Shown here: piece after piece, positions 47,862-57,441 of the stretch
Numbering within the stretch: position 1 is the stretch's first letter
How the letters are laid out: every line of letters starts with the position of its first letter
Source: Pseudoalteromonas aurantia 208
Lineage (GTDB): Bacteria > Pseudomonadota > Gammaproteobacteria > Enterobacterales > Alteromonadaceae
Length of the DNA: 64,000 nt
Reading direction: 5' to 3'
NCBI RefSeq assembly: GCF_014858725.1
Contig: NZ_AQGV01000012.1
Coordinates: 1,426,001-1,490,000 of the forward strand
Program-made: the position numbers and the translations under genes
The notes under the pieces: generated by a model
Databases searched by the model: none
Seen by the model: only the letters and a program-made list of their open reading frames with translations
Told to the model about the DNA's origin: nothing

Positions 47862-48881
47862 TTATTCCGCGTTTCCGAGCATGGTTGCTAACCACTGCCC
47901 TTCTTCGGTCGCTTCAAGGGCTATCTTAACCACCATTGTTAAAGGCACTGACAATAACATGCCGACGGTGCCCAATAACCAGCCCCAAAAAATCAACGAC
48001 AAGAACACCACGAGTGTCGACAACCCAAGGCCACGGCCCATAAATTTAGGTTCTATGATACTGCCCATTACCGTATTTATTATGATGTAACCAACGGCGA
48101 CAATACCAGCCACAATTGGCCCCAATGTGATCAATGCTAATAACACAGCAGGAACAGCGGCAATCATTGAGCCAATATTAGGAATATAGTTAAGGAGAAA
48201 TGCCACAACCGCCCACAGTACGAAGTAATCTACACCTAATACCCACAGCAGCAAACCAGCGCAGAATCCAGTGGCCAACGACACCATTGTTTTTATCGCC
48301 AAGTAAGAATTGATTGAGTCTAAGAATCGGTCGATTTGTTGCATTTTCATTTGCGGATCATCCAACGCCAAGTGCACTTTTTTACTTAACATCGGTGCCT
48401 CAAACAACATAAACACAACCGTCAATATGATTAAAAACACATTCGCCATAACGCCACCAAAGCCTGTTAACATATTAGTGGCCATATCAATCATTTTACC
48501 CGGGTCGAACAAAGAAATAAGTTGGTTTTTATCTATCAAAATATTGTATTGTGCAGCAATATTCACGGTCCAAATAAACTTATTTTGTAACTCCTCTCGA
48601 TATTGTGGTAATTGCTTTGAAAAATCAGTAAGAGATTGGCCAACAAGTCCTGCTAAGCTCATCCCAATTGCAGTAATAAGGCAAATGACCAATACAATAG
48701 CGATCCCTTTTGGGATATGAAAACGCGCAAAAAACTTCAGTAATGGATTACAAATGATCGCGATAAAAGCAGCTAAAATAAAAGGGATCACGATATCACT
48801 TGCTAATTTAATACCAGCAAGTACAACAAATAACGACGCTAAAATAACAAGACTTTTGTTTAGGCCTGACAGAGAAGACAC
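47862..48881 (-). CDS. AI-2E family transporter (PerM-like)
   Basis: A 339-residue membrane protein with about seven or eight helices; VVAFLLNYIPNIGSMIAAVPAVLLAL and the later GSIIEPKFMGRGLGLSTLVVFLSLIFWGWLLG are typical. The family covers putative exporters, including PerM, and Na+/H+ antiporters in some species; the name AI-2E does not prove autoinducer export. Divergent from the epimerase gene. Confidence 0.9.
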   Translation of the reverse strand: MSSLSGLNKSLVILASLFVVLAGIKLASDIVIPFILAAFIAIICNPLLKFFARFHIPKGIAIVLVICLITAIGMSLAGLVGQSLTDFSKQLPQYREELQNKFIWTVNIAAQYNILIDKNQLISLFDPGKMIDMATNMLTGFGGVMANVFLIILTVVFMLFEAPMLSKKVHLALDDPQMKMQQIDRFLDSINSYLAIKTMVSLATGFCAGLLLWVLGVDYFVLWAVVAFLLNYIPNIGSMIAAVPAVLLALITLGPIVAGIVAVGYIIINTVMGSIIEPKFMGRGLGLSTLVVFLSLIFWGWLLGTVGMLLSVPLTMVVKIALEATEEGQWLATMLGNAE

Positions 48882-49023
48882 AGAATTTCCTTAACAATTT
48901 TTTGTTAATTCTAAATCATTCCATCCCAAAGTTGTAGCAGCATAGAGCGAAAGGTGATCGATAGTACAATCATCTCGTATACTGAAATACACAGCATACT
49001 TTCCTCGGTGGAGATAATTAAAA

Positions 49024-49920
49024 ATGAGAATACTTGTTACAGGCGCAACAGGGCTAATTGGTAGGCAGTTATGTGGATTTTTAGCACAGCAGTTTAAAGT
49101 GACGGCCCTCACCCGTAACGTTGATAACGCGCAAGCGCTATTTGGTCGTAAAGTAACCTGCATTTCAACATTAGAGACAATAAACTTTGACACAATCGAC
49201 GTTGTGGTTAACCTAGCTGGCGAACCTATCGCCGAAAAACGTTGGTCAACAAAACAAAAACACCTCATTACTGAAAGTCGTATCAATATAACGCAACAGT
49301 TAGTCACTAAAATAACGCAGGCCACCACCCCACCTCATACATTCATATCTGGCAGTGCGATTGGTTTCTATGGCAGACAAAATAGCCTAATAACGATTGA
49401 TGAAACGTTCAACGATTACAACCCAGAATTTAGTCATCACTTATGTAACGAATGGGAGCAAACCGCTCGTCGTGCAGAGTCAAGAAACACGCGTGTGTGT
49501 GTATTGCGTACTGGCATTGTATTGAGCCAAGATGCTGGGGCACTTACAAAGATGTTACCCGCCTTTAAGCTGTGTCTGGGTGGAAAAATGGCCGATGGCC
49601 AACAAATGATGTCTTGGATCCACATTGATGACATGGTGAACATCATATTACATTTAGTTAATAACCAACACCTGTCTGGTACTTTTAATGCAACGGCTCC
49701 CAACCCTGTCAGTAACCAAGAATTCACAAAAATATTAGCCAGTACCCTGTCGCGACCTGCGGTGTTGCCAATGCCTAAGATTGTATTACGCCTACTATTC
49801 GGGGAAATGGCTGATTTACTGATTTATGGACAAACTGTTATACCAAAAAAATTACTTGATAGTCAGTTTTCATTTAGATTTAGTCACTTAGATAAAGCAT
49901 TAGCGAACCTCTTACGTTAA
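49024..49920 (+). CDS. TIGR01777-type NAD(P)-dependent epimerase
   Basis: A 298-residue protein with an N-terminal Rossmann motif MRILVTGATGLIGRQL, VVNLAGEPIAEKRWSTKQK, SGSAIGFYG, and a C-terminal DUF1731-like segment (LPMPKIVLRLLFGEMADLLIYGQTVIPKKL). E. coli YfcH is of this family. Likely cytoplasmic; its substrate is unknown. It ends 1 bp before a terminator. Confidence 0.9.
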   Translation: MRILVTGATGLIGRQLCGFLAQQFKVTALTRNVDNAQALFGRKVTCISTLETINFDTIDVVVNLAGEPIAEKRWSTKQKHLITESRINITQQLVTKITQATTPPHTFISGSAIGFYGRQNSLITIDETFNDYNPEFSHHLCNEWEQTARRAESRNTRVCVLRTGIVLSQDAGALTKMLPAFKLCLGGKMADGQQMMSWIHIDDMVNIILHLVNNQHLSGTFNATAPNPVSNQEFTKILASTLSRPAVLPMPKIVLRLLFGEMADLLIYGQTVIPKKLLDSQFSFRFSHLDKALANLLR

Positions 49921-49951
49921 AAATGCAGACACCGAGGGTGTTTGCATTTTT
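49919..49951. terminator. Terminator after the epimerase gene
   Basis: AAAATGCA-G-ACACC, GAG loop, GGTGT-T-TGCATTTT, bidirectional, between the epimerase and the convergent exported-orphan gene. Confidence 0.8.
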
Positions 49952-49983
49952 GTAACGCTATAACTAAAACTAAGTCAATTCGA

Positions 49984-50775
49984 TTATTTTACGATTAACT
50001 GGTCTTCAAGCAAGTAAATACCATTGGGGTCGGTCAAGCTAAATACTTTTACAGCGAGTGTTTTTCCTGCCGCGTTTTCACATTCTAAGATCTGATATAA
50101 CACTGGCTGACGCACATTTACGACATCTTTATTCGCAGTGAATACATCTGAATGGAATGGACCTTTTGACTCTTTGCCTGAAAACAAACCAAGCTCAACA
50201 CCACGATTGGCAACAACAGAACAATAAGCTTGGTTGTTATGGTTGTTTACTGTTAAACGGCTAGATACGTGATACTCACTGTGGTAACCAAATGAATATG
50301 GTTGGTGAACGAACTCACCTTTTGGTGTTACATCAATTTGCCAATCCACATCTGGTGCACCAGGGATATTAACCTGTACTTTATAGTCAGTTCCTTGTGC
50401 ATCGTAACAACTTACGCGCAACTTTTTGTTTGTAGATAAAAACTGCTCTGGAATGGCCACTGACGCCGTCAACTTTGAAGGGTTATTTGTATCAATAGTC
50501 ACACGCGTATTGGCAACATGCTCACCATTGTTATTCCAACCACCCGTGTTCGAATAAACATTCGCTACATCGCAATAACTGGTATCTTGCGCTAGTAACA
50601 ACTCCACTGTTAAATGATGTGCATATTCGCTGATAATTGTCGCAGAAGCCACCGGACCAGAAGCATATTGAGTCAAACGCTCGTATCCATCCGTATCTTC
50701 TACATTTTGTGCTAATGCAAAACTTGCCCCAGAGAACAATGTTGAAGCCAATAATAACGCATTAGTTTTATTCAT
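49984..50775 (-). CDS. Exported protein of unknown function
   Basis: A 263-residue protein from ATG 50775 (AAGGAAA upstream on the minus strand); an in-frame ATG at 50832 would add an unlikely leader before the signal peptide MNKTNALLLASTLFSGASFALA. Five Cys (SYCDVAN, VSCYDAQ, AYCSVVAN, ECENAA) suggest disulfides. The mature part is beta-rich and looks like two immunoglobulin-like sheets; no family recognised. Confidence 0.78.
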   Translation of the reverse strand: MNKTNALLLASTLFSGASFALAQNVEDTDGYERLTQYASGPVASATIISEYAHHLTVELLLAQDTSYCDVANVYSNTGGWNNNGEHVANTRVTIDTNNPSKLTASVAIPEQFLSTNKKLRVSCYDAQGTDYKVQVNIPGAPDVDWQIDVTPKGEFVHQPYSFGYHSEYHVSSRLTVNNHNNQAYCSVVANRGVELGLFSGKESKGPFHSDVFTANKDVVNVRQPVLYQILECENAAGKTLAVKVFSLTDPNGIYLLEDQLIVK

Positions 50776-51484
50776 GTTTAATTTCCTTTTTAAGTAACTT
50801 ATTTCATTGAACACAGGCTCACCCCGCATCAATTGAACCCATTTTAACTACAAATCAAAGTTAAGATCAACAAAATTAATTAACAATTTTTAACTAAATA
50901 TTTTCAAAAAACATAATTAGAAACAACAAACACCGTAAAATTTATTAAATATCATTCACTTAAATAAACATAGAACAACCACATCAGATTAGTTTTATTT
51001 ATCTTTATTTTGCACTCAGTAGAATGAGAATTTCATTCACCGTACTTCACATTAGTTTTATTATCCATTATTTTTATTAATAAATATTTATTGACCAATA
51101 AATGAACGGACATTACTAAGGTACACTTAGCTAGGTCTGAACCAAACAGTATCTATATGAATCTTGCAGTGGCGAATTAAGAAGAGAGGCGATATGTGCG
51201 CTTTGAATTAAGTCACATCACCGATATTGAAATAAAGCGCAATGTAATAAAATGCATAGAATATTTAACGTACTATGGAAAGGTTATTGATACCTAGTAT
51301 ACCTCTTATATCCTGGTTTTTCCTTGTTACTGCGTGCTGCCCACAAATATAAACACACATCACGTACTGTTATATGAGGGGCAATTCAGTGCGGTACTAA
51401 CCAGCTTAATTTCGTACGTTTAAACTGGTTAAAAGTAAACCAATAACACCCCCGTGGGAATGGTAGCAATATCTAGTTGTACAA
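50776..51484. other. AT-rich intergenic region
   Basis: 709 bp between the exported-orphan start and the desaturase stop (both minus strand). Very AT-rich (for example 50860-51080), with no ORF, no clear terminator for the desaturase operon and no repeat copy. It should contain the promoter of the exported gene. Confidence 0.35.
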
Positions 51485-52537
51485 TCAGGGAAATGAATAA
51501 CGCATTATCCGTTTCAGCACAGAGCCATATTGGCAAAAAAATGTACCCGTATTGTATGCAATTCCATGACGTGCAAAGACAGACTGCACCATCGGCGCGA
51601 CTTCTTGATATCTGGACGAAGGTAAGTCAGGGAATAAGTGATGCTCTATTTGAAAACTTAAATGTCCTGTTAATATATGAAAAGTACGACCTCCTTGAAT
51701 ATTGGACGATCCCAATGCTTGGCGATAGTACCATTGACCTTGACTTTCATTTTCGCATTGCTGTTGACTAAACGTTTTGGTCTGCTCTGTAAAATGACCA
51801 CAAAAGATGATGGTTGATGTCCATAAGTTACGTAGTAAATTAGCCAGAAAATTCCCCCCGAGCACCCATAAAAATAACGGCCCTGCAAGCAATGGAAACA
51901 ATACATAGTCTTTCACCAATTGCCGACTTCCTTTGCTAAAAAAGCGCCGTTTCAATATAGCGTGTGATACTTTATAGTCTCGATTCTGTTTTTTCTTACC
52001 CAAAAAAACCCGTTCGGCTGCAAGTTCGTGATAAGACACGCCCCACTGAAAAAATACACTCAAATTTATATAGGTAAAAAACTGCCAAGTGTTCTTTAAA
52101 CGCCATTGAAAGTCATCAGACAGCCTTAATAGCCCGTAACCAAAATCTCTGTCTTTGCCAATGATATTAGTATAAGTGTGATGTTCGTAATTATGCACTC
52201 GATGCCAGCTCTGTCCATCACATGCAATATCCCACTCATAGGCCATGGAGTTTATATTTTTGTCATTCATCCAGTCATACTGACCGTGCATTACATTATG
52301 ACCAATCTCCATATTGTCTAGTATTTTAGCCAATGCAAGTAAAGCAACGCCAAGCAACCATATAACTGGTTGCCAAAACCCCAATAGCAACAGAGCGCGA
52401 CCTAACCACTCACTATAGCGCTGAATGCTTATTACCCGTCTAATATGATCTGCATCATACTGACCTACTTTGGCTAACGTGAGTTGCTTTATTTCATCTA
52501 ACTCCTTAGCCAATAAGTCAAAATTAACTGAACTCAT
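51485..52537 (-). CDS. Membrane fatty acid desaturase
   Basis: A 350-residue di-iron desaturase with the three histidine boxes: HNVMH at 80-84, HNYEHH at 115-120 and QIEHH at 296-300. Hydrophobic segments lie near 45-70 and 205-235. Its ATG overlaps the stop of the ferredoxin-reductase gene (52534-52537), which must supply electrons. The pair is laid out like the Pseudomonas desBC acyl-CoA delta-9 desaturase system, here with the reductase first. The position of the double bond is not predictable from sequence. Confidence 0.9.
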   Translation of the reverse strand: MSSVNFDLLAKELDEIKQLTLAKVGQYDADHIRRVISIQRYSEWLGRALLLLGFWQPVIWLLGVALLALAKILDNMEIGHNVMHGQYDWMNDKNINSMAYEWDIACDGQSWHRVHNYEHHTYTNIIGKDRDFGYGLLRLSDDFQWRLKNTWQFFTYINLSVFFQWGVSYHELAAERVFLGKKKQNRDYKVSHAILKRRFFSKGSRQLVKDYVLFPLLAGPLFLWVLGGNFLANLLRNLWTSTIIFCGHFTEQTKTFSQQQCENESQGQWYYRQALGSSNIQGGRTFHILTGHLSFQIEHHLFPDLPSSRYQEVAPMVQSVFARHGIAYNTGTFFCQYGSVLKRIMRYSFP

Positions 52538-53610
52538 AACGTAACCTCCAAATCAGAAACGGGCTGTGAGATACATAATTGGATCAACTGATGGCCATTA
52601 TCAGATAGCGCGCCAGTGCGAATATCTCTGACCACACCTTTACTTTTTACACATTGGCACTGGTGACAGATCCCAATGCCACAACCTCGGGTTACAGCAA
52701 CATTTTTTTCTTCCAATTGTTCAAGTAGAACATCGCTGCTATTGACTGATATGACTTGGCCATCAACATTTAAAGTATGCTCAGCCCCCATATCCAAACT
52801 GTGATCAGTCGGTGCTTGTTTTAAACCAAACACTTCGTCAAAATACTTTAGTCCTAAATCACCACACACCTGTTGTACCTCATGTAGCATTTCATTCGGT
52901 CCGCAGCAGTAAACATCCACTAATTTGCTCACTGATATATAATAGGATAATGGTTTACTGTGCGCTCTCGTACATAACTCAAAGCTAAAATTACGGTGCT
53001 CAGTCTCAAGTTGAGTTAACTGTTCAACAAGTTGATGCTGATCTGCTTTGGCAAAATACACCAAGCGAACTGGCTCCTGTATATCACGCAAATGCTGTGC
53101 GAGCATTGCTGCGATTGGCGTTATTCCTGAGCCTCCCGCAATCATAAGCAAAGGCTTTTTTAGAGATTGAACAACGAATATTCCTTGTGGTTTCGATATA
53201 TTAACCCATGCAGTTTTTTTCAGTTGTTCATAGAGTTGACTTGTAAAGCGCCCATTAAGGTCAACGCGTACTAATAACGAGATACAGCCCTGTTTATCAC
53301 GCTCATATGGGCATGACGCAATGGTAAAAGTACGCGTCAATAAACGGCCATTCATTTCAACCGTTATATTTATATGTTGTCCTGCCAAATGGGTAGGCCA
53401 GTTATGCTCAGGCCGTAAAGATATACGAATAAAATGTTCTGCCGTTTTTTCCACACATTCGATATGAGCTCGATATAAGTCGGCTCTCCAAGCGGGTTTA
53501 AAGTGCTGTATCACAGGTTCAATATACCCAGCAAAACTCCGATGATGTAAAAACCATTGTGAAAACTTGTTAGAGACGGCCTGTAATGTTCGTTTCAATT
53601 GAGCGTACAC
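52534..53610 (-). CDS. Ferredoxin reductase-like electron-transfer protein for the desaturase
   Basis: A 358-residue flavoprotein: FAD-binding RTFTIASCPY (93-102), NAD(P)-binding IAGGSGITPIAAML (157-170), CCGPNEML (235-242) and a C-terminal plant-type [2Fe-2S] ferredoxin with Cys310, Cys315, Cys318 and Cys346. It is coupled to the desaturase by a 4-bp overlap. The start is GTG 53610, since the frame has a stop two codons upstream and no ATG nearby. The FabR/DesT-like palindrome at 53621-53652 lies just before it. Confidence 0.9.
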   Translation of the reverse strand: MYAQLKRTLQAVSNKFSQWFLHHRSFAGYIEPVIQHFKPAWRADLYRAHIECVEKTAEHFIRISLRPEHNWPTHLAGQHINITVEMNGRLLTRTFTIASCPYERDKQGCISLLVRVDLNGRFTSQLYEQLKKTAWVNISKPQGIFVVQSLKKPLLMIAGGSGITPIAAMLAQHLRDIQEPVRLVYFAKADQHQLVEQLTQLETEHRNFSFELCTRAHSKPLSYYISVSKLVDVYCCGPNEMLHEVQQVCGDLGLKYFDEVFGLKQAPTDHSLDMGAEHTLNVDGQVISVNSSDVLLEQLEEKNVAVTRGCGIGICHQCQCVKSKGVVRDIRTGALSDNGHQLIQLCISQPVSDLEVTL

Positions 53611-53620
53611 CTGTTAGCTT

Positions 53621-53652
53621 AAATTTGAGCGCACAAGTGTACGCTCAAATTT
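53621..53652 (-). promoter_or_regulatory. Probable FabR/DesT-like operator
   Basis: A 32-bp near-perfect palindrome: the 15-bp half-sites match at 14 positions around a central AG. Its core AGCGCACA-AG-TGTACGCT (53628-53645) resembles the AGCGTACA-N2-TGTNCGCT type recognised by FabR of enterics, as I recall it. A third half-site TTGAGCGTACAC lies at 53599-53610, over the start codon. On the minus strand TTGAAT, 16 bp, TACACT could be the promoter, with the -10 in the palindrome. Confidence 0.65.
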
Positions 53653-53880
53653 CAGGAATTCAAGTTAAATTAGAATAAAAGCTCAATTGAAGGAAACGTA
53701 TGAGATCATTGCAATGAACAACTCAGCGATAAATCATTATTTTTGATACGATAAATAGCCATCTATCAACAGGTATATTGGCCACTGTCATGCATTATGT
53801 GAGGGTGAATATGACGTACTGGAAATTTATAAAGCGGAAGACTTGGTGGCTTCTTTGATTTTTACGCACTCTTTTTAGTT

Positions 53881-54073
53881 AACCTCAGATTTGGATAAGG
53901 GTTTTGGAATAGAAAATGTTTTAAAAATAAACTTACGTACAATCCAATGATGATATTTTGTTCAATATCAAGGCGCTTTTATGCAGTAATAGCGGGCTAT
54001 TACAAATGAAAGCAACGCCGAGAGTGAGAAAAATAGCTTTATTGGGCAAATTCGCTTATCCAGAGCTGAGGTT
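53881..54073 (+). repeat. 193-bp MITE-like repeat, copy 3 (left half of tandem pair)
   Basis: Same element as the others, plus orientation. The left flank is TTAGTTA(A) at 53874-53881. It is followed after its CTGAGG end (54066-54071) by the 8-bp spacer TTACTTAA and then directly by copy 4. It differs from copy 4 at only two positions. Confidence 0.9.
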
Positions 54074-54077
54074 ACTT

Positions 54078-54270
54078 AACCTCAGATTTGGATAAGGGTT
54101 TTGGAATAGAAAATGTTTTAAAAATAAACTTACGTACAATCCAATGATGATATTTTGTTCAATATCAAGGCGCTTTTATGCAGTAATAGCGGGCTATTAC
54201 AAATGAAAGCAACGCCGAGAGTGCGAAAAATAGCTTTATTGGGCAAATTCGCTTATCCAGAACTGAGGTT
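54078..54270 (+). repeat. 193-bp MITE-like repeat, copy 4 (right half of tandem pair)
   Basis: Nearly identical to copy 3. Its right end, CTGAGG at 54263-54268, is followed by TTAGTTA, which matches the left flank of copy 3, so the two copies seem to have been inserted as one unit. The minus-strand GNAT gene ends inside it, with stop at 54253-54255. Confidence 0.9.
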
Positions 54271-54780
54271 AGTTATTGCATATACATAGTCATCGACTAA
54301 CACACCTTTAATCATGGTGTTCTTTGCCATTACTCGAACACGAGTAAATCCTACTTTTTCAAGCAATTTATACGAGCTGACGTTATCTGTGGCGCAAATT
54401 GCAATCAGTTCTTGAATCGCGAGTGCCTCAAAAGCATACTCAACTAACAACTTCAGGGCATGGCTCGCGTACCCTTTGCCCTGAGCCTGTAGCTTTAGCA
54501 TAAACCCAACTTCGCCAACACGCCTCTTTTTATTTAAGAGCTGTATACCAATATTGCCGACTTTCTCATCTGTTTCAGCATCTGTAATACTAAAATGCCA
54601 ACTTTCACTCATGCATGATGTTTTTGCTATACGCCGACTGAAGTTAGCGCTAAGTACATCCAATGGTAAACAATCGTACACATAGTGCATTACATTTTGA
54701 CATTGATTCATTTCTAAAAATAACGTCCAATCAGATTGGTTAAGCGGCTCAAGCCTGACATTATCATTGAGTATGTTCAT
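54253..54780 (-). CDS. GNAT family N-acetyltransferase (RimJ/RimL type)
   Basis: A 175-residue acetyltransferase: RLEPLNQSDWTLFLEMN at the start, VGNIGIQLLNKKRRVGEVGFMLK, the acetyl-CoA loop QAQGKGYASHALKLL and ATDNVSSYKLLEKVGFTRV. The last four residues (LSSG) and the TAA stop are encoded by repeat copy 4, so the original C-terminus was replaced or lost. The length suggests little was lost beyond a few residues. The substrate is unknown. Confidence 0.88.
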   Translation of the reverse strand: MNILNDNVRLEPLNQSDWTLFLEMNQCQNVMHYVYDCLPLDVLSANFSRRIAKTSCMSESWHFSITDAETDEKVGNIGIQLLNKKRRVGEVGFMLKLQAQGKGYASHALKLLVEYAFEALAIQELIAICATDNVSSYKLLEKVGFTRVRVMAKNTMIKGVLVDDYVYAITNLSSG

Positions 54781-54850
54781 TAAATTAACCTAGTGATGGA
54801 ATAAGCTTGGCTGATATTAGTCTCTCTCTATTAGTGAGTAATAGAGAAAT

Positions 54851-54873
54851 AAAAAAGGCCGCTTATGCGGCCC
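54851..54873 (-). terminator. Terminator of the second subtilisin gene
   Basis: GGCCGC (54857-54862), TTAT, GCGGCC (54867-54872), with a T-run on the minus strand. It lies 23 bp after the stop of the subtilisin gene (54896). Confidence 0.82.
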
Positions 54874-54895
54874 TATTCTAAGCTAATAGATTTTA

Positions 54896-56815
54896 TTACG
54901 GTGTTGCTGTGATATTCACAGAGACACCTGTTGCAGTACTATAACCATAAACATCGATATACCACGTGCCTGTTTGTGGGTTAGTAAATGCGCAATTTTC
55001 AACATTACCACCAGCATAAGGTCGGCAATCCCACTTCGAACGAGTAGATGCTTTGCCATACGTTACATACAAATCAGCATCACCTGTACCGCCTGACATT
55101 GCAACGTTAAAGTTTGAATAGCCATCCGCTAAGTCAAACGTATAACGAACCCAGTTACGGCGCGAAACATTAATGTTATTTGTTGTCTCATCAATTGCCG
55201 GTAAGTCACCACCTGGTGTACCTGAACAACCATTTGCATTTAAGTGATCAACGGCTGCTTTTGCTTGAACTAAACCATGGCCAAACTGCACATCTCTTCC
55301 TGGTGCACCTAAGTCTTCCGCTGTTGCTGTTAACACAGTACGAATTTGTGCAGCGGTACAGCTTGGGTGATGACTCCATACCAATGCAGCAACACCAGCA
55401 ACATGAGGAGAAGCCATTGAAGTACCTGTCATTTTTCCGTAGTTACCTGGGCTGATATTAATAGCCGCCGATGTACCTGCATCCGCTAGCATGGCTGCAC
55501 CAGCAACATCAGTCACGGTTAAACTTGGAATCGTTGTTTGGTTTGAATCACCTAAAGTGCCGCTGAAGCTCCCAGCTGCATTATTATATATAATCGCGCC
55601 TACGCCGCCACTGTCTTCACAATTCTTAACTTTATCATGGAACGAAATAGCACCACGTTGAATTAAACACACCTTACCATTGGCACCATTGTCAGTCGCT
55701 TCGCCAGTTGCAAAATCATATAAAGAAGCAGTAACAACACCTTGGTTTTCCATTGCATTGGTATCGTACGAAATACTATTTACAGTTAAAGATACTGAAG
55801 AGCCATCACCTTCTGGGTAAGTCGATTGCACATCAACGCCTGGTGCTGCAATTTCTACTTGGCTATTCTTTTGTGAGCTGGTGTATAAATCTTTATTTTT
55901 ATCTACACCACCAACTGACATAACTGAATCATATGATGCAGGGAAACTTTCTAGATCCGTTGGGTTAGATAACACCCCGTCATTTCCTGCTGCGGCAATT
56001 AATAACATACCTGCATCTGCAGCGGCTTGCATACCATTTCGTTCAGTCGTGCTTGAACCTGCTCCACCTAAACTCATGTTTACAACATCTGCACCTGCCG
56101 ATTGACATTTGTTAACTGCGTCAACAAGCTCTGATGAATATCCCCAACCACTTGCATTAAATACTTTAATAATATGCATTGAAGGATCTGTGCCAATCAC
56201 ACCTCGAACGCCAATACCATTGTTCAATGCCGCAATTGTGCCAGCCACGTGTGTACCATGTGGGCCACCATGTTCAAACCAGTTTCCTGTGCCTCTGTCA
56301 TTGGTGCCTGATATCGTTCCACCGTTAGAACCCATATCTTCATGTGGCAAATCTAGGCCAGAGTCAATTACACAGATCTTTTTACCACCGCTGGCTGCTG
56401 ATGCGACCATATCATCAACCTGATCAGCTTGAACTAAACTAATGCCATAAGGGATATCTTGAGACATTAGACGACGTGGTAAATCTTCCTCAACGTATTC
56501 AACATCGCTGTCTTCTTGTAGTGTTTGCAGCTGTGCGCTGGTTAATGGCGTTACAACGGCATTCAGACTCGGTTTGAATTGTGCATTGTTAATTCCTAGG
56601 TTAAACATTCTAGATTGAGTGAGATGTGACATCTCACCTTCACTGCCCATTACAGCTGAAGTTGTTCCTGATTTATATTTAACGATATAGCGCTTTGGAA
56701 GAGGCGATTTATTTGCTTCTTCTAGCATTGGTGCAGCCTGTAACGACGCTGAAACAGCAAGCGATAGTAAAGTTGCGCTGAAAAGTATTTTGTTGTTTTT
56801 TTGTTGCTTGATCAT
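54896..56815 (-). CDS. Secreted subtilisin-like serine protease with PA and PPC domains
   Basis: A 639-residue S8 peptidase from ATG 56815 (AGG 8 nt upstream; the ATG at 56830 lacks one). Signal peptide about 1-27; I9-type propeptide (KRYIVKYKSG ... VEYVEED); catalytic Asp151 (VIDSGLD), His186 (HGTHVAG) and Ser467 (GTSMASPHVAG). An insert near 340-455 is a PA domain (GKVCLIQRG ... GVGAIIYNN). The C-terminal 100 residues form a PPC domain (DLADGYSNFNVAMSGGTGDADLYV). A typical secreted protease of marine Alteromonadales; the PPC domain is usually removed on maturation. Confidence 0.93.
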   Translation of the reverse strand: MIKQQKNNKILFSATLLSLAVSASLQAAPMLEEANKSPLPKRYIVKYKSGTTSAVMGSEGEMSHLTQSRMFNLGINNAQFKPSLNAVVTPLTSAQLQTLQEDSDVEYVEEDLPRRLMSQDIPYGISLVQADQVDDMVASAASGGKKICVIDSGLDLPHEDMGSNGGTISGTNDRGTGNWFEHGGPHGTHVAGTIAALNNGIGVRGVIGTDPSMHIIKVFNASGWGYSSELVDAVNKCQSAGADVVNMSLGGAGSSTTERNGMQAAADAGMLLIAAAGNDGVLSNPTDLESFPASYDSVMSVGGVDKNKDLYTSSQKNSQVEIAAPGVDVQSTYPEGDGSSVSLTVNSISYDTNAMENQGVVTASLYDFATGEATDNGANGKVCLIQRGAISFHDKVKNCEDSGGVGAIIYNNAAGSFSGTLGDSNQTTIPSLTVTDVAGAAMLADAGTSAAINISPGNYGKMTGTSMASPHVAGVAALVWSHHPSCTAAQIRTVLTATAEDLGAPGRDVQFGHGLVQAKAAVDHLNANGCSGTPGGDLPAIDETTNNINVSRRNWVRYTFDLADGYSNFNVAMSGGTGDADLYVTYGKASTRSKWDCRPYAGGNVENCAFTNPQTGTWYIDVYGYSTATGVSVNITATP

Positions 56816-57441
56816 GGTTAAACCTGTCATTTGTTATTATTTTCGTTAAAAAATGTATCAGAAAACATAAAAATTAACATAGGTAAATGAAGCTGGATTG
56901 TAAAAGATTGTTAACGAAACCAACATAAAAATTAAATAATAGTTTTAAAACAATAAGTTAAAAGTAAATAGTTTCGTTATTTGAAATTGATAATATTTAC
57001 ACGATGCATCAATGTAGGAATATATAATTACAACCACTGTCTCTCAATCCATGAAACAGATCCAAAATACGCTTCGCGCTATCACATATACGTCGACTGT
57101 TCACCTTACTCTCTCAATTACAAATAAAATCACAAAAAACACATAAGCACTTGTTTTATACAAATTAAAAGTTACACCTCCATCTATTAAGACATTACCT
57201 TGTGATGTTAATTTTTGTCTAAATAAACATATATTGTGTCCAAAACCGGGCTATTTCTGACTCTTTAATACAAGTACATAAGTCACTTATCCATAGATCA
57301 CATCATTGCTTATTATTATTTTTCACAACAATTAAGTGTGCTTTTAATTACATTATTTTTATTCACTTTACATAAAATTGATATTGGTGCTACAACAAAG
57401 TCGCTAAACGATATACAACATGTAAAATTAAGGATTATATA
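56816..57441. other. Intergenic region between divergent subtilisin and chitinase genes
   Basis: 626 AT-rich bp that must carry both promoters. No ORF, repeat copy or clear operator was seen. The chitinase has GGAT at 57433-57436 close to its ATG. Confidence 0.35.

Noticed and set aside
47714..47929. Frame of 71 codons starting in the spacer
   Set aside because: It runs through two hairpins into the antisense of the transporter gene and has no recognisable protein.
51454..51771. Open frame opposite the desaturase
   Set aside because: Antisense to the desaturase with its three histidine boxes; no independent support.
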